Source of the DNA: Psychromonas sp.
GTDB taxonomy: Bacteria; Pseudomonadota; Gammaproteobacteria; Enterobacterales; Psychromonadaceae
Direction: 5' to 3'
Length of the DNA stretch: 7,942 nucleotides
NCBI GenBank assembly: GCA_023145575.1
Contig: JAGLDN010000203.1
Span: 1-7,942, forward strand
Part shown: piece by piece, positions 1 to 6,057 of the stretch
Numbering within the stretch: position 1 is the stretch's first letter
Layout: every line of letters begins with the position of its first letter
Made by a program: the position numbers and the translations under genes
The notes under the pieces: model-generated
What the model saw: only the letters and a program-made list of their open reading frames with translations
Told to the model about the DNA's origin: nothing
Databases searched by the model: none

Positions 1-213
1 AAAATAAAGACTTTAATTCCTAAATAGTCATTCTAAGTCGATATTTTATAACAACGCTAATTTGTGCAAGTTACCTTGTCTTCGGGGCTTTAGCTCAAAC
101 AGCAGTCCTGCGTTATAACATTCGAAAAGTGAGTAACAATTACCTTATGTGAAGCCTTGCTCTGATGCCCGAGCTAAAGCCTGACAAAGCATAATTAAGT
201 ATCACGGGTATAG
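1..213 (-). repeat. Structured MITE-like repeat, copy A (truncated by window edge)
   Basis: Read on the minus strand, this stretch matches the repeats at 1407 and 7712 along its visible length. It starts with a terminal repeat CTATACCCGTGATAC (ends at 213), then CTTTGTCAGGCT, the CTCACTTTTCGA block, and the conserved block GGAATTAAAGTCTTTATTTT, which ends at base 1, so the rest lies outside the window. Its internal stem is perfect over 11 bp (86-96 with 171-181) and continues imperfectly inward. No coding capacity is visible. The remainder of the 324-bp gene-free stretch (214-324) is AT-rich, with a ten-base T run near 275; I see no convincing terminator for rluF there. Confidence 0.85.
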
Positions 214-324
214 ATAAAATTGATTTCGTTAGCAACCCCTCAACTGGCTTTAATATTTGCGCTTTATTATCAATTTTTTTTTTACAATTAACGTTTCGAT
301 TTGTGTTTAAGTCACTTTTTGATT

Positions 325-1098
325 TTAATGAAATTTTTTTACTCTTGTTTGTCGTATATCTGCTGACGTTTTAGAAGATCTCAATAGCGCATTGTTAATT
401 TCCGTCATTTCTTTTGCCGATAAATTACGCCAATGATCCGATTTTAAATTATCCAACCTCACGGTCATAATACGCGTTCGTTTTAATTTAAACACGTTAT
501 AGCCTAGGTATTCGCACATCCGTCGAATTTGACGGTTAAGCCCTTGCGTTAAAATAATCGAAAATACAAACTTACTTTTAATCATGACGACACAAGGTTT
601 TGTTATGGTATCTAAAATCGGCACACCTCGTTGCATTCGTTCGACAAACCGCGAGTTTAATGGCTTATCCACAGTCACCAAATATTCTTTATCATGTGCA
701 TTTTCAGCACGTAAAATTTTATTAACAATATCACCATCACTGGTTAAAAAAATAAGCCCCTCTGATGCCTTATCAAGTCGACCAATGGGAAAAATTCGAT
801 TTTTGTGTTTTATTGCATCAATGATATTACCCTGAACATCACGCTCTGTCGTACAAGTTATACCGATAGGCTTATTATAAGCAATATAGACTCGATCTGC
901 GTTATTATCAGCAATCGTATTGATACGTTTTCCATCAACTAACACTAAATCGTTTTGCTGAACTTTAGTGCCAAGTTCAGGCAATCTGCCATTAATTTTT
1001 ACCCGCTGTTGCTCAATTAGTTTATCTGCTTCGCGACGTGAACAAAAACCTGAATCACTAATGTATTTATTGAGCCTTTTTTCAATGCTTAATTTCAT
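325..1098 (-). CDS. rluF: 23S rRNA pseudouridine synthase RluF
   Basis: RluF converts a uridine of 23S rRNA to pseudouridine (U2604 in E. coli numbering), acting on ribosomal RNA in the cytoplasm. The 257-residue product has an N-terminal S4 RNA-binding domain (about residues 6-55, RLNKYISDSGFCSRREAD), followed by the RsuA/RluB/E/F catalytic domain. The catalytic motif GRLDKASEGLIFLT holds the nucleophilic aspartate at residue 109, and QGLNRQIRRMCEYLGY (185-200) and KLKRTRIM (204-211) are family signatures very close to E. coli RluF. E. coli RluF has a longer basic C-terminal tail (290 residues), which here is reduced to a short one ending TRVKKFH. The ATG at 1098 is the first in frame and fits the start of the S4 domain; the ribosome site is weak (GGA about 8 nt upstream). 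It stands alone, separated from the DUF445 gene by nested repeats, and probably has its own promoter; an AT-rich TATTAT lies about 20 nt upstream of the start. RluB or RluE are less likely from the motif match. Confidence 0.93.
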   Translation of the reverse strand: MKLSIEKRLNKYISDSGFCSRREADKLIEQQRVKINGRLPELGTKVQQNDLVLVDGKRINTIADNNADRVYIAYNKPIGITCTTERDVQGNIIDAIKHKNRIFPIGRLDKASEGLIFLTSDGDIVNKILRAENAHDKEYLVTVDKPLNSRFVERMQRGVPILDTITKPCVVMIKSKFVFSIILTQGLNRQIRRMCEYLGYNVFKLKRTRIMTVRLDNLKSDHWRNLSAKEMTEINNALLRSSKTSADIRQTRVKKFH

Positions 1099-1406
1099 CT
1101 TAAATCCACTATCGCTATAATACTTTAAAATGTAATCTAAGGCAGTTAATTTTTGAGTAAAGAAAAATAACCAATTCCCTTAAGATGTTTATCCCAGTCC
1201 AAGCAATCAACGCATCACAAATATAAGCGTATATACCCATCACCTGACGATACTCGTTTCAGGACACCTGAGTGATTCATGTTCAAGGCGCCCTTCGGTA
1301 GGGTTAAACAAAAGACTTTAACCCTTTATTGTTATTCACTTTTTGAGTATTGCAAGGCAGAATATGATTTACTCAGTTATCCCCAAAGGGCGAGTTTTAA
1401 AGGCTT

Positions 1407-1734
1407 ATATACCCATGTTACCTCAAAATGCTTTGTCAGGCTCAAGCTCGATGATCATAACAAGGCACAATATTAGGTAATTTGTTGTGCACGCATTGGT
1501 TATTGTAACGCAGTCTTGGTTTTCGAGCTTGTGCCCCGCAGGGCAAGGCAACGAGTACCAAGGCGCGTTGATATAAAATCTCTATGTAGAATAACTACTT
1601 AGAAATTAAAGTCTTTATTTTAATTCTCCCTCTCGATGATTAACGCAGTTAATCATCGAGAGGGCAATTTTATGCCTACCACCTTGGTACTATTTCCCTT
1701 GCTGAATTTGCACTTTTACGTTACATGGGTATAT
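1407..1734 (+). repeat. Structured MITE-like repeat, copy B (complete)
   Basis: This is the best-preserved complete copy, 328 bp. The left end (1407-1431) and the reverse complement of the right end (1710-1734) agree at 21 of 25 positions, including the first 12 (ATATACCCATGT). Internal parts in order are CTTTGTCAGGCTCAAGCTCGA, the partner arm TCGAGCTTG (1523-1531), a CCCCGCAGGGCAAGGC block, the conserved GAAATTAAAGTCTTTATTTT block, a 17-bp perfect hairpin (1628-1664), and AATTTTATGCC, which is also found in copy C. No open reading frame of credible protein character lies inside. No clear target-site duplication is seen beyond a possible TA at each end, which is an inference. Confidence 0.88.
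1628..1664. other. 17-bp perfect hairpin inside repeat copy B
   Basis: CCCTCTCGATGATTAAC is followed by the three-base loop GCA and then its exact reverse complement. Flanking AATT on both sides could extend the stem after a short bulge. On the plus strand it is followed by CAATTTTA, a poor U-tract, so a terminator role is possible but weak. Copy C has a shorter hairpin of different sequence at the same place (4059-4065 with 4080-4086). Confidence 0.85.
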
Positions 1735-1874
1735 GAATTGTTATTGATTTTGGCAAGAGAATAACCATTCCATTCCCTTCAATCCATGCCTTGGCTCTAA
1801 GCTTTTAAATTCTCGCTAAAACCTGCATCTTCATGTGCTGGATATATAACAATAAAAACCGGCTTTAGTTTAAC

Positions 1875-2600
1875 CTATAAAGTGGTAATATAAGCTGTTA
1901 CGATACCAATCAACCCACCCAAGACGCCACCCCAAACAACTAACCAGCCAAGATGTTTCCTGATCATTTTTTGTATAATTTCTTTCACTAATTGGGGGGT
2001 TAGCTCCTCTAAACGTTGTTCAATAAGTACTTTGACTTTTGATTCCAGCAGCACACTCATATCATCATTGTTATTCAAGCTCTCATTTATTAGCTGATTA
2101 AAGTGTTCATTTTGCGTCATTTCAATTGTTGATGATTTCAATCTTTTAATCAAGGGCTCGCGTAAGGGCGTAAGAGCTTCAACACCACCGAACATACCGA
2201 GCATTGTACCAAATTGTGATTTCATGATTTCTTCGATTAAGCCCTCGTAAGCAGGGCTAAAATCAACTTGATTAATAATGGGTTCTAAATTTATATGCTC
2301 AGTCGAAATTCCTTGCGTAGAAAGCACACGTTCAATGTTTTCAACCGTAAAGAATTGTTCCATTATCAGCACACGAATGCCCTCCTTAAATTCTTCAAAG
2401 TGTGCAGGAATAACACCTGATCCATACAAAAAGGGAACTCGTTCAAAAAGCATGTACACTGCAAGCCAATTTGTTATCGCACCAGAAAGCGAAAACAAAC
2501 CAAGCATGGTTAAAACATTGGCTAGTTGAGTTTTCCCTAGCATTAAACCAATCGCTAATATGCCTGCAGAAATAATATTTGTTAATAAACTTTTATTCAT
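1875..2600 (-). CDS. DUF445 family membrane protein
   Basis: The product is 241 residues and belongs to the DUF445 family, whose biochemical role is not known. Two hydrophobic segments sit at the N-terminus (about 5-22 and 27-51, the latter with the family-typical SGAITNWLAVYMLFERVPFLYGSGVIPAHFEEFK stretch, residues 39-72), a long hydrophilic and amphipathic helical middle follows, and a glycine-rich hydrophobic segment (218-239) ends the protein, so it is an inner-membrane protein. I chose the ATG at 2600 rather than the upstream in-frame ATG at 2678. AGAG stands 5-8 nt before it (2606-2609), MNKSLLTN is the usual family start, and the extra 26 residues of the longer form are unrelated to the family and have no ribosome site. 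It is not part of the rib-nusB operon, since a terminator-like hairpin lies between nusB and this gene. I see no clear terminator after its TAG. Confidence 0.85.
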   Translation of the reverse strand: MNKSLLTNIISAGILAIGLMLGKTQLANVLTMLGLFSLSGAITNWLAVYMLFERVPFLYGSGVIPAHFEEFKEGIRVLIMEQFFTVENIERVLSTQGISTEHINLEPIINQVDFSPAYEGLIEEIMKSQFGTMLGMFGGVEALTPLREPLIKRLKSSTIEMTQNEHFNQLINESLNNNDDMSVLLESKVKVLIEQRLEELTPQLVKEIIQKMIRKHLGWLVVWGGVLGGLIGIVTAYITTL

Positions 2601-2800
2601 TATATCTCTATTTTTTAAGGTGAAATTCAAAACAAATCCATTGAGACCCACGCGATATAAAGTAGGAACTAGGAGCATGCTATACGATTTATATCAAATT
2701 GAAAAAATGACAGGGATATTTTGCTATCGCTTTTGCAAAAATATTATAAAAAAAATGCTCAATTAAACTCGATATTTACGCTCATAAATTGCTCTGCTGA

Positions 2801-2821
2801 TAAAACGTCTAGCTAAGACGT
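2801..2821 (-). terminator. Probable Rho-independent terminator after nusB
   Basis: Read on the minus strand, the stem ACGTCT / AGACGT with loop TAGCT is followed at once by a short T run (TTTTATC). It lies 50 nt beyond the nusB stop codon and before the DUF445 gene, the expected place for the end of the ribH-nusB transcript. The stem is only 6 bp and the T run is short, so its strength is uncertain. Confidence 0.55.
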
Positions 2822-2870
2822 GCTGATTGAATGTTGCAAGCTTGAAGATCTATTTTCACTAAAATTGGTT

Positions 2871-3293
2871 TTATTTGATTGCACGTAATTTAAGGCTGCG
2901 TAGGGCTTTATCTAACACGCCATTAACAAACTTATAAGACTCATCAGTCGCAAAATTTTTGGCAAGCTCAATCGCTTCATTTAATACAACTTTATGTGGC
3001 ACATCTTCACGATATGTCAGTTCAAACATAGCAAGGCGTAAGATAGCAATATCAACTTTATCAACATCCGTTAATTTACGAGACAAGTAAGGTGCCAATT
3101 GTTTATCGAGCATATCACAACAGCTAATAACACCTGCTACGAGCGCCTTAAAATAGGGAATATCTGTCTTTGATAAATCTTGATCAACACTAAATTGATC
3201 AAATATTTCAGACGATGGTGCTTGCGTTAATTGCCATTGATAAACTGCTTGTAGCGCAAATTGACGGGCACTACAACGCTCCTTCGGTTTCAT
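2871..3293 (-). CDS. nusB: Transcription antitermination factor NusB
   Basis: NusB binds NusE (ribosomal protein S10) and the boxA sequence of ribosomal RNA leaders, and helps assemble the antitermination complex on RNA polymerase. The 140-residue all-helical protein has the usual family length (139 in E. coli). The N-terminus MKPKERCSARQFALQAVYQWQL matches the basic first helix of the family, and conserved segments include KVDIAILRLAMFEL (80-93), VVLNEAIELAKNF (103-115) and the C-terminal signature KFVNGVLDKALR. The ATG at 3293 lies only 3 nt after the ribH stop codon, and an AGG within the end of ribH serves as ribosome site, so the two genes are co-transcribed and translationally coupled. 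In many gammaproteobacteria thiL follows nusB; here a terminator and a DUF445 gene follow instead. Confidence 0.96.
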   Translation of the reverse strand: MKPKERCSARQFALQAVYQWQLTQAPSSEIFDQFSVDQDLSKTDIPYFKALVAGVISCCDMLDKQLAPYLSRKLTDVDKVDIAILRLAMFELTYREDVPHKVVLNEAIELAKNFATDESYKFVNGVLDKALRSLKLRAIK

Positions 3294-3296
3294 CGA

Positions 3297-3764
3297 TTAA
3301 CCTATCTTGTCAAGAAGATTAACCATTTCTAGTGCACTTAATGCAGCATAACTACCTTTATTACCCAATTTGGTGCCTGCTCGTTCAATCGCTTGATCAA
3401 CCGAATCTGTTGTCAAAACACCAAAAGCAACTGGGATATCATGCGCTAAAGAAACTTGCGCCAACCCTTTGCTACATTCATTTGATACAAACTCAAAATG
3501 TGGTGTTCCACCACGAATAATCGACCCCAAGGCAATTATTGCATCATAATTTTTTGAAGCAGCGACACGTTTTGTAGCAAGCGGTAATTCAATTGCCCCT
3601 GGCACACGTACAAGCGTGATGTTATCGTCTTTAATTTGACCTGTTCGTTTTAGTGTATCAATTGCACCGACTAACAACTGCTCGTTAATAAAACTGTTGA
3701 AACGCGAGATCACAATAGCGATTTTAGCATCGGGTGCCACTAAGGAGCCTTCAAATATTTTCAT
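3297..3764 (-). CDS. ribH: 6,7-dimethyl-8-ribityllumazine synthase (RibH)
   Basis: RibH condenses 5-amino-6-ribitylamino-uracil with 3,4-dihydroxy-2-butanone 4-phosphate to give lumazine, the penultimate step of riboflavin synthesis. The 155-residue product matches the E. coli enzyme along its length: SRFNSFINEQLL (20-31, substrate pocket), VPGAIELP (54-61), ALGSIIRGGTPHFEFV (78-93, with the catalytic histidine at residue 89), PVAFGVLTTDSVDQAIERAGTKLGNKG (111-137). An in-frame ATG at 3791 would add nine residues, but the start at 3764 is preferred: GAGG stands 5 nt before it, and MKIFEGSLVAPDAKIAI is the family start. It is translationally coupled to nusB. Unlike the usual compact operon, it is separated from ribBX by a terminator-like hairpin and a repeat copy, so it probably has its own promoter. 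Confidence 0.96.
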   Translation of the reverse strand: MKIFEGSLVAPDAKIAIVISRFNSFINEQLLVGAIDTLKRTGQIKDDNITLVRVPGAIELPLATKRVAASKNYDAIIALGSIIRGGTPHFEFVSNECSKGLAQVSLAHDIPVAFGVLTTDSVDQAIERAGTKLGNKGSYAALSALEMVNLLDKIG

Positions 3765-3769
3765 GTTAT

Positions 3770-3773
3770 CCTC
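3770..3773 (-). promoter_or_regulatory. Ribosome binding site deciding the ribH start
   Basis: GAGG on the minus strand lies 5 nt before the ATG at 3764. The upstream in-frame ATG at 3791 has no such site, so the shorter 155-residue RibH is the likely product. Confidence 0.75.
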
Positions 3774-3794
3774 ATCTTTAATTTTTTGCATTCT

Positions 3795-3800
3795 ATCATA
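3795..3800 (-). promoter_or_regulatory. Candidate -10 element for ribH-nusB
   Basis: TATGAT on the minus strand differs from TATAAT by one base. Transcription starting about 7 nt downstream would begin near 3788, after the upstream ATG at 3791, which fits the choice of the start at 3764. No good -35 hexamer stands at 17 nt; AAGACA at 19 nt is the nearest. It lies between the repeat copy C and ribH. Confidence 0.25.
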
Positions 3801-3836
3801 ACTTAACGTCAGAAATAAATGTCTTCATGATACTTT

Positions 3837-4159
3837 ATATACTCCTGTGACGTAAAGATGAAATGATCGCCTTTAGCACGGAAGTCAAATCAAGCCACAA
3901 CAAGAAATAATGGTTAATCCCATTTCTAATGGGTAACGCATAGCTGGTTCTCGAACTAAAAATCTAGCATGCTTAGCAACTTGCATCAATCTAGACCGTT
4001 ATAACATCTGATATTAGAACGACTCATTAACAATTAAGATCTTTATTTTAACTCGACCTGAGATGTTTCCCTAGTTTATCATCTCATGTAAATTTTATGC
4101 CGAATATATTGTCACAATTTTTCGATCTGATTTTTAAGATTTACCTCACATAGGGGAAC
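3837..4159 (+). repeat. Structured MITE-like repeat, copy C (complete but diverged)
   Basis: This stretch aligns end to end with copy B. The left end is ATATACTCCTGTGACGTAAA. Then come CTTTAGCACGGAAGTCAAAT and GGGTAACGCATAGCTGG; CCGTTATAACATCTGATATT matches GTTATAAAATCTTTATG, and CAATTAAGATCTTTATTTTA matches the conserved block. A hairpin follows (4059-4065 with 4080-4086), then AATTTTATGCC, and a right end TTTACCTCACATAGGGG matching TTTACGTTACATGGG. The long internal stem is partly decayed (TTTAG at 3872-3876 can pair with CTAAA at 3956-3960), and an extra 6-bp hairpin stands at 3919-3933. It fills most of the 479 bp between ribBX and ribH and has no coding capacity. Confidence 0.75.
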
Positions 4160-4203
4160 TACCAATAACATTAAGTCTGTAATCTAAATTTTATACAGAA
4201 AAT

Positions 4204-4240
4204 AAAAAAACATTGATTATAATTTGTATAAAATCATAAT
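4204..4240 (-). terminator. AT-rich candidate terminator after ribBX
   Basis: On the minus strand, just after the ribBX stop codon, ATTATGATTT and AAATTATAAT form a 10-bp stem (one G-U pair) around the loop TATAC. Five bases later comes a run of seven T, followed by ATTTT. The stem has almost no GC pairs and the T run is offset, so it may be leaky. It would end the nrdR-ribD-ribE-ribBX transcript before the repeat copy C. Confidence 0.45.
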
Positions 4241-4243
4241 AAT

Positions 4244-5353
4244 TTATTCAATGATGTAATCAGTGACTTCTAACCCAAAACCTGAAATAGCAGAATAACG
4301 TTTTTCAGAGCTTAATAACGCCATTTTTTGGATGCCTAAATCGCGTAGGATTTGAGAGCCTACTCCAACACGCCGACTTGTACCCTGGGGGGCAGCAACA
4401 GCGATGCGCTCACTGGCATTTTCTTGGGCAATATTAGCAACCTGTGCAATCAATGCGTTAGGCGTTTCTTGATGACTCAGTAAAATCAACACACCGTTAT
4501 GCTTATTGATATATTGCATTGCTTTATTTAATGGCCAAGTTCGCACACCCATGCGATCAGAAAATAAATTATCAGTAAATATATTTTGTAGGTGCACGCG
4601 CACATTGGTCACGCCGCCCGCTTGCACCTCACCTTTCATTAGGGCAAAATGTACTTGGTTATCAATGGTATCTTGATATGAGACAAGATCAAAATCACCA
4701 AATTCAGTCGGTAATTTACATTCATTCACACGCCTAATCGTTGTTTCGTTAATATTCCGATATTCAATTAAAGCAGCGACAGTACCCAGTTTTAACTCAT
4801 ATTTCTCAGCAAAAAGTTCTAAATCAGATCGACGCGCCATCGAGCCATCTTCATTGAGAATTTCAACAATCACAGCTGCAGGCTCTCTGCCCGCTAAACG
4901 CGTCAAATCACAACCCGCTTCTGTATGTCCTGCACGGGTAAGTACGCCACCAGGTTGTGCTTTTAATGGAAAAATGTGTCCTGGCATGACAATATCTGCA
5001 GGCTTTGCATCACTTGCAACTGCTCGTTGTACGGTTGTTGCGCGATCTATAGCGGAGATTCCTGTTGTCACGCCAGTAGCAGATTCTATGCTGACCGTAA
5101 AGTTTGTGGAAAATGCAGCCGTATTATTATCAACCATTAAAGGAAGTTTTAATTGTTCACAACGCTCAGCACTGAGCGTCAAACAGATCAGTCCACGTCC
5201 ATTGGTTGCCATAAAATTAATGGCTTCCGGGGTAACCATATCGGCGGCCATGATTAGGTCACCTTCATTTTCACGATCTTCATCGTCCATTAAAATAATC
5301 ATTTTACCTAAACGAATATCTTCAATTATTTCTTTGGTTGTATTTAATTTCAT
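4244..5353 (-). CDS. ribBX: 3,4-dihydroxy-2-butanone 4-phosphate synthase fused to a degenerate GTP cyclohydrolase II-like domain (RibBX)
   Basis: The N-terminal half (about 1-200) is RibB, which converts ribulose 5-phosphate to 3,4-dihydroxy-2-butanone 4-phosphate plus formate. It shows the acidic metal site DDEDRENEGD (23-32), FMATNGRGLICL (47-58) and HTEAGCDLTRLAGREPAAVIVEIL (143-166). The C-terminal half (about 205-369) resembles GTP cyclohydrolase II (VRVHLQNIFTD at 251-261, GVGSQILRDLGIQKMALL at 330-347). The zinc-binding cysteines of a true RibA, normally in a SECLTGDxxxSxRCDC context just after VRVH, are absent: the stretch reads LQNIFTDNLFSDRMG. This is the arrangement described as RibBX in Proteobacteria, where the second domain has no cyclohydrolase activity. 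So the product is likely active only as RibB, with GTP cyclohydrolase II encoded elsewhere. The gene begins 37 nt after ribE in the same operon; its ribosome site is weak. Databases often label such genes ribBA or ribB. Confidence 0.93.
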   Translation of the reverse strand: MKLNTTKEIIEDIRLGKMIILMDDEDRENEGDLIMAADMVTPEAINFMATNGRGLICLTLSAERCEQLKLPLMVDNNTAAFSTNFTVSIESATGVTTGISAIDRATTVQRAVASDAKPADIVMPGHIFPLKAQPGGVLTRAGHTEAGCDLTRLAGREPAAVIVEILNEDGSMARRSDLELFAEKYELKLGTVAALIEYRNINETTIRRVNECKLPTEFGDFDLVSYQDTIDNQVHFALMKGEVQAGGVTNVRVHLQNIFTDNLFSDRMGVRTWPLNKAMQYINKHNGVLILLSHQETPNALIAQVANIAQENASERIAVAAPQGTSRRVGVGSQILRDLGIQKMALLSSEKRYSAISGFGLEVTDYIIE

Positions 5354-5390
5354 CTTGTATACCGAAGATTTATAATACCCTGAAAAATGG

Positions 5391-6056
5391 CTATTTACTC
5401 ATGATGCCACTGCTGCCAAGTAGGTCCATTATTGGTGTATTATTGTTTTTAGTCGTTGCTAAATTGTCGCCTAACATTAAACGTTCAATATAACGTGCGA
5501 TAACATCGACTTCTAAATTAACCAGCGTGCCAACTTGATAATGGCTCATGATTGTTTGCTTAAGCGTATATGGAATGATTGTTAACTTGAATGAGCTCCC
5601 ATCAATTTCATTAGTGGTTAAACTGATACCATCAACGGTAACTGACCCTTTTTGTGCAATGTATTTTGATAAGTTATCAGGCGCTTTAACCCAATATTCT
5701 ATGCTATTACCAAGTACTGTAATTGATGTTATTTCGCCAAGCCCATCAACATGTCCACTGACAATATGCCCGCCAAATCGCGCATTGACTTGCATGGCTT
5801 TTTCAAGGTTAATGGCAAAGCCTACTTTAATTGAGGAAAAACCGCTACATTTTAATGTTTCAAGCGATAAATCTGCATCGTAGCCATTATCATTTAATTT
5901 TGTAACCGTTAAGCAAACACCATTATGTGCAATACTATCGCCTTGTTTAACATCTGTTAAATCTAATTTGTCCGCGTCTATGCTCAGAGTAATATCTTTT
6001 GCGTGGTACTTAATTCCATTTACATAGCCAATTGTTTCTATAATTCCGGTAAACAT
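5391..6056 (-). CDS. ribE: Riboflavin synthase (alpha subunit type)
   Basis: Riboflavin synthase dismutates two molecules of lumazine into riboflavin and 5-amino-6-ribitylamino-uracil, the last step of the pathway. The 221-residue protein has the two tandem lumazine-binding barrels of the family: the first with MFTGIIETIG, GDSIAHNGVCLTV (39-51) and LETLKCSGF (65-73); the second with GGHIVSGHVDG (95-105), KGSVTVDGISLTTNEI (136-151) and LTIIPYTLKQT (158-168). A C-terminal helix follows (VIARYIERLML, 185-195). The start at 6056 was chosen over the in-frame ATG at 6107 because MFTGII is the invariant family N-terminus and because GGAG (6063-6066) lies 6 nt before it, inside the end of ribD. It starts one base after the ribD stop codon, so translation is coupled. 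The symbol ribC is used for the same enzyme in E. coli. Confidence 0.96.
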   Translation of the reverse strand: MFTGIIETIGYVNGIKYHAKDITLSIDADKLDLTDVKQGDSIAHNGVCLTVTKLNDNGYDADLSLETLKCSGFSSIKVGFAINLEKAMQVNARFGGHIVSGHVDGLGEITSITVLGNSIEYWVKAPDNLSKYIAQKGSVTVDGISLTTNEIDGSSFKLTIIPYTLKQTIMSHYQVGTLVNLEVDVIARYIERLMLGDNLATTKNNNTPIMDLLGSSGIMSK

Positions 6057-6057
6057 A

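Larger units (their letters stand above)
1231..1847 (+). repeat. Older repeat relative (copy E), interrupted by copy B
   Basis: The left end ATATACCCATCACCTGACG (from 1231) and the right end (1825-1847, read in reverse complement ATATATCCAGCACATGAAG) match at 18 of 23 positions, so they form a terminal inverted repeat. Inside, 1326-1390 aligns with the middle of the other copies (TTATTGTTATTCACTTTTTGAG, then CCCCAAAGGGC against CCCCGCAGGGC). Copy B occupies 1407-1734; without it this element would be about 290 bp. Its left part differs from the other copies and holds a perfect 9-bp hairpin (1300-1308 with 1317-1325). Together with copy B it fills most of the 776-bp gap between rluF and the DUF445 gene. 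The inner boundaries are inferred from alignment by eye. Confidence 0.65.

Noticed and set aside
1..213. CRISPR array or tRNA gene as explanation of the repeated blocks
   Set aside because: Copies are about 325 bp, dispersed and in both orientations, with no short regular repeat-spacer pattern and no cloverleaf.
1279..1476. 65-residue plus-strand open frame between rluF and the DUF445 gene
   Set aside because: It runs across the junction of two nested repeats, has no recognisable domain or good ribosome site, and is explained by the repeat sequence.
1848..1874. Terminator after the DUF445 gene (AAGCCGGTTTTTATT on the minus strand)
   Set aside because: There is a T run but no stem with a workable loop before it.
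2601..2678. N-terminal extension of the DUF445 protein starting at the ATG at 2678
   Set aside because: There is no ribosome site at 2678, the added residues do not resemble the family, and a better start with AGAG upstream exists at 2600.
2684..2697. FNR-like site TTGATATAAATCGT on the minus strand upstream of the DUF445 gene
   Set aside because: It matches 8 of 10 fixed positions of TTGAT-N4-ATCAA, but such AT-rich matches are frequent by chance and no promoter could be placed around it.
3765..4243. FMN riboswitch (RFN element) before a riboflavin gene
   Set aside because: The conserved AGGGT...GACCGGCGGT-type core is not present in this gap or upstream of ribBX; the gap is explained by a repeat.
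4854..5375. 173-residue plus-strand frame opposite ribBX
   Set aside because: It is antisense to the highly conserved RibB domain, and its composition (rich in Ser, Ala and Ile) is that of a shadow frame.
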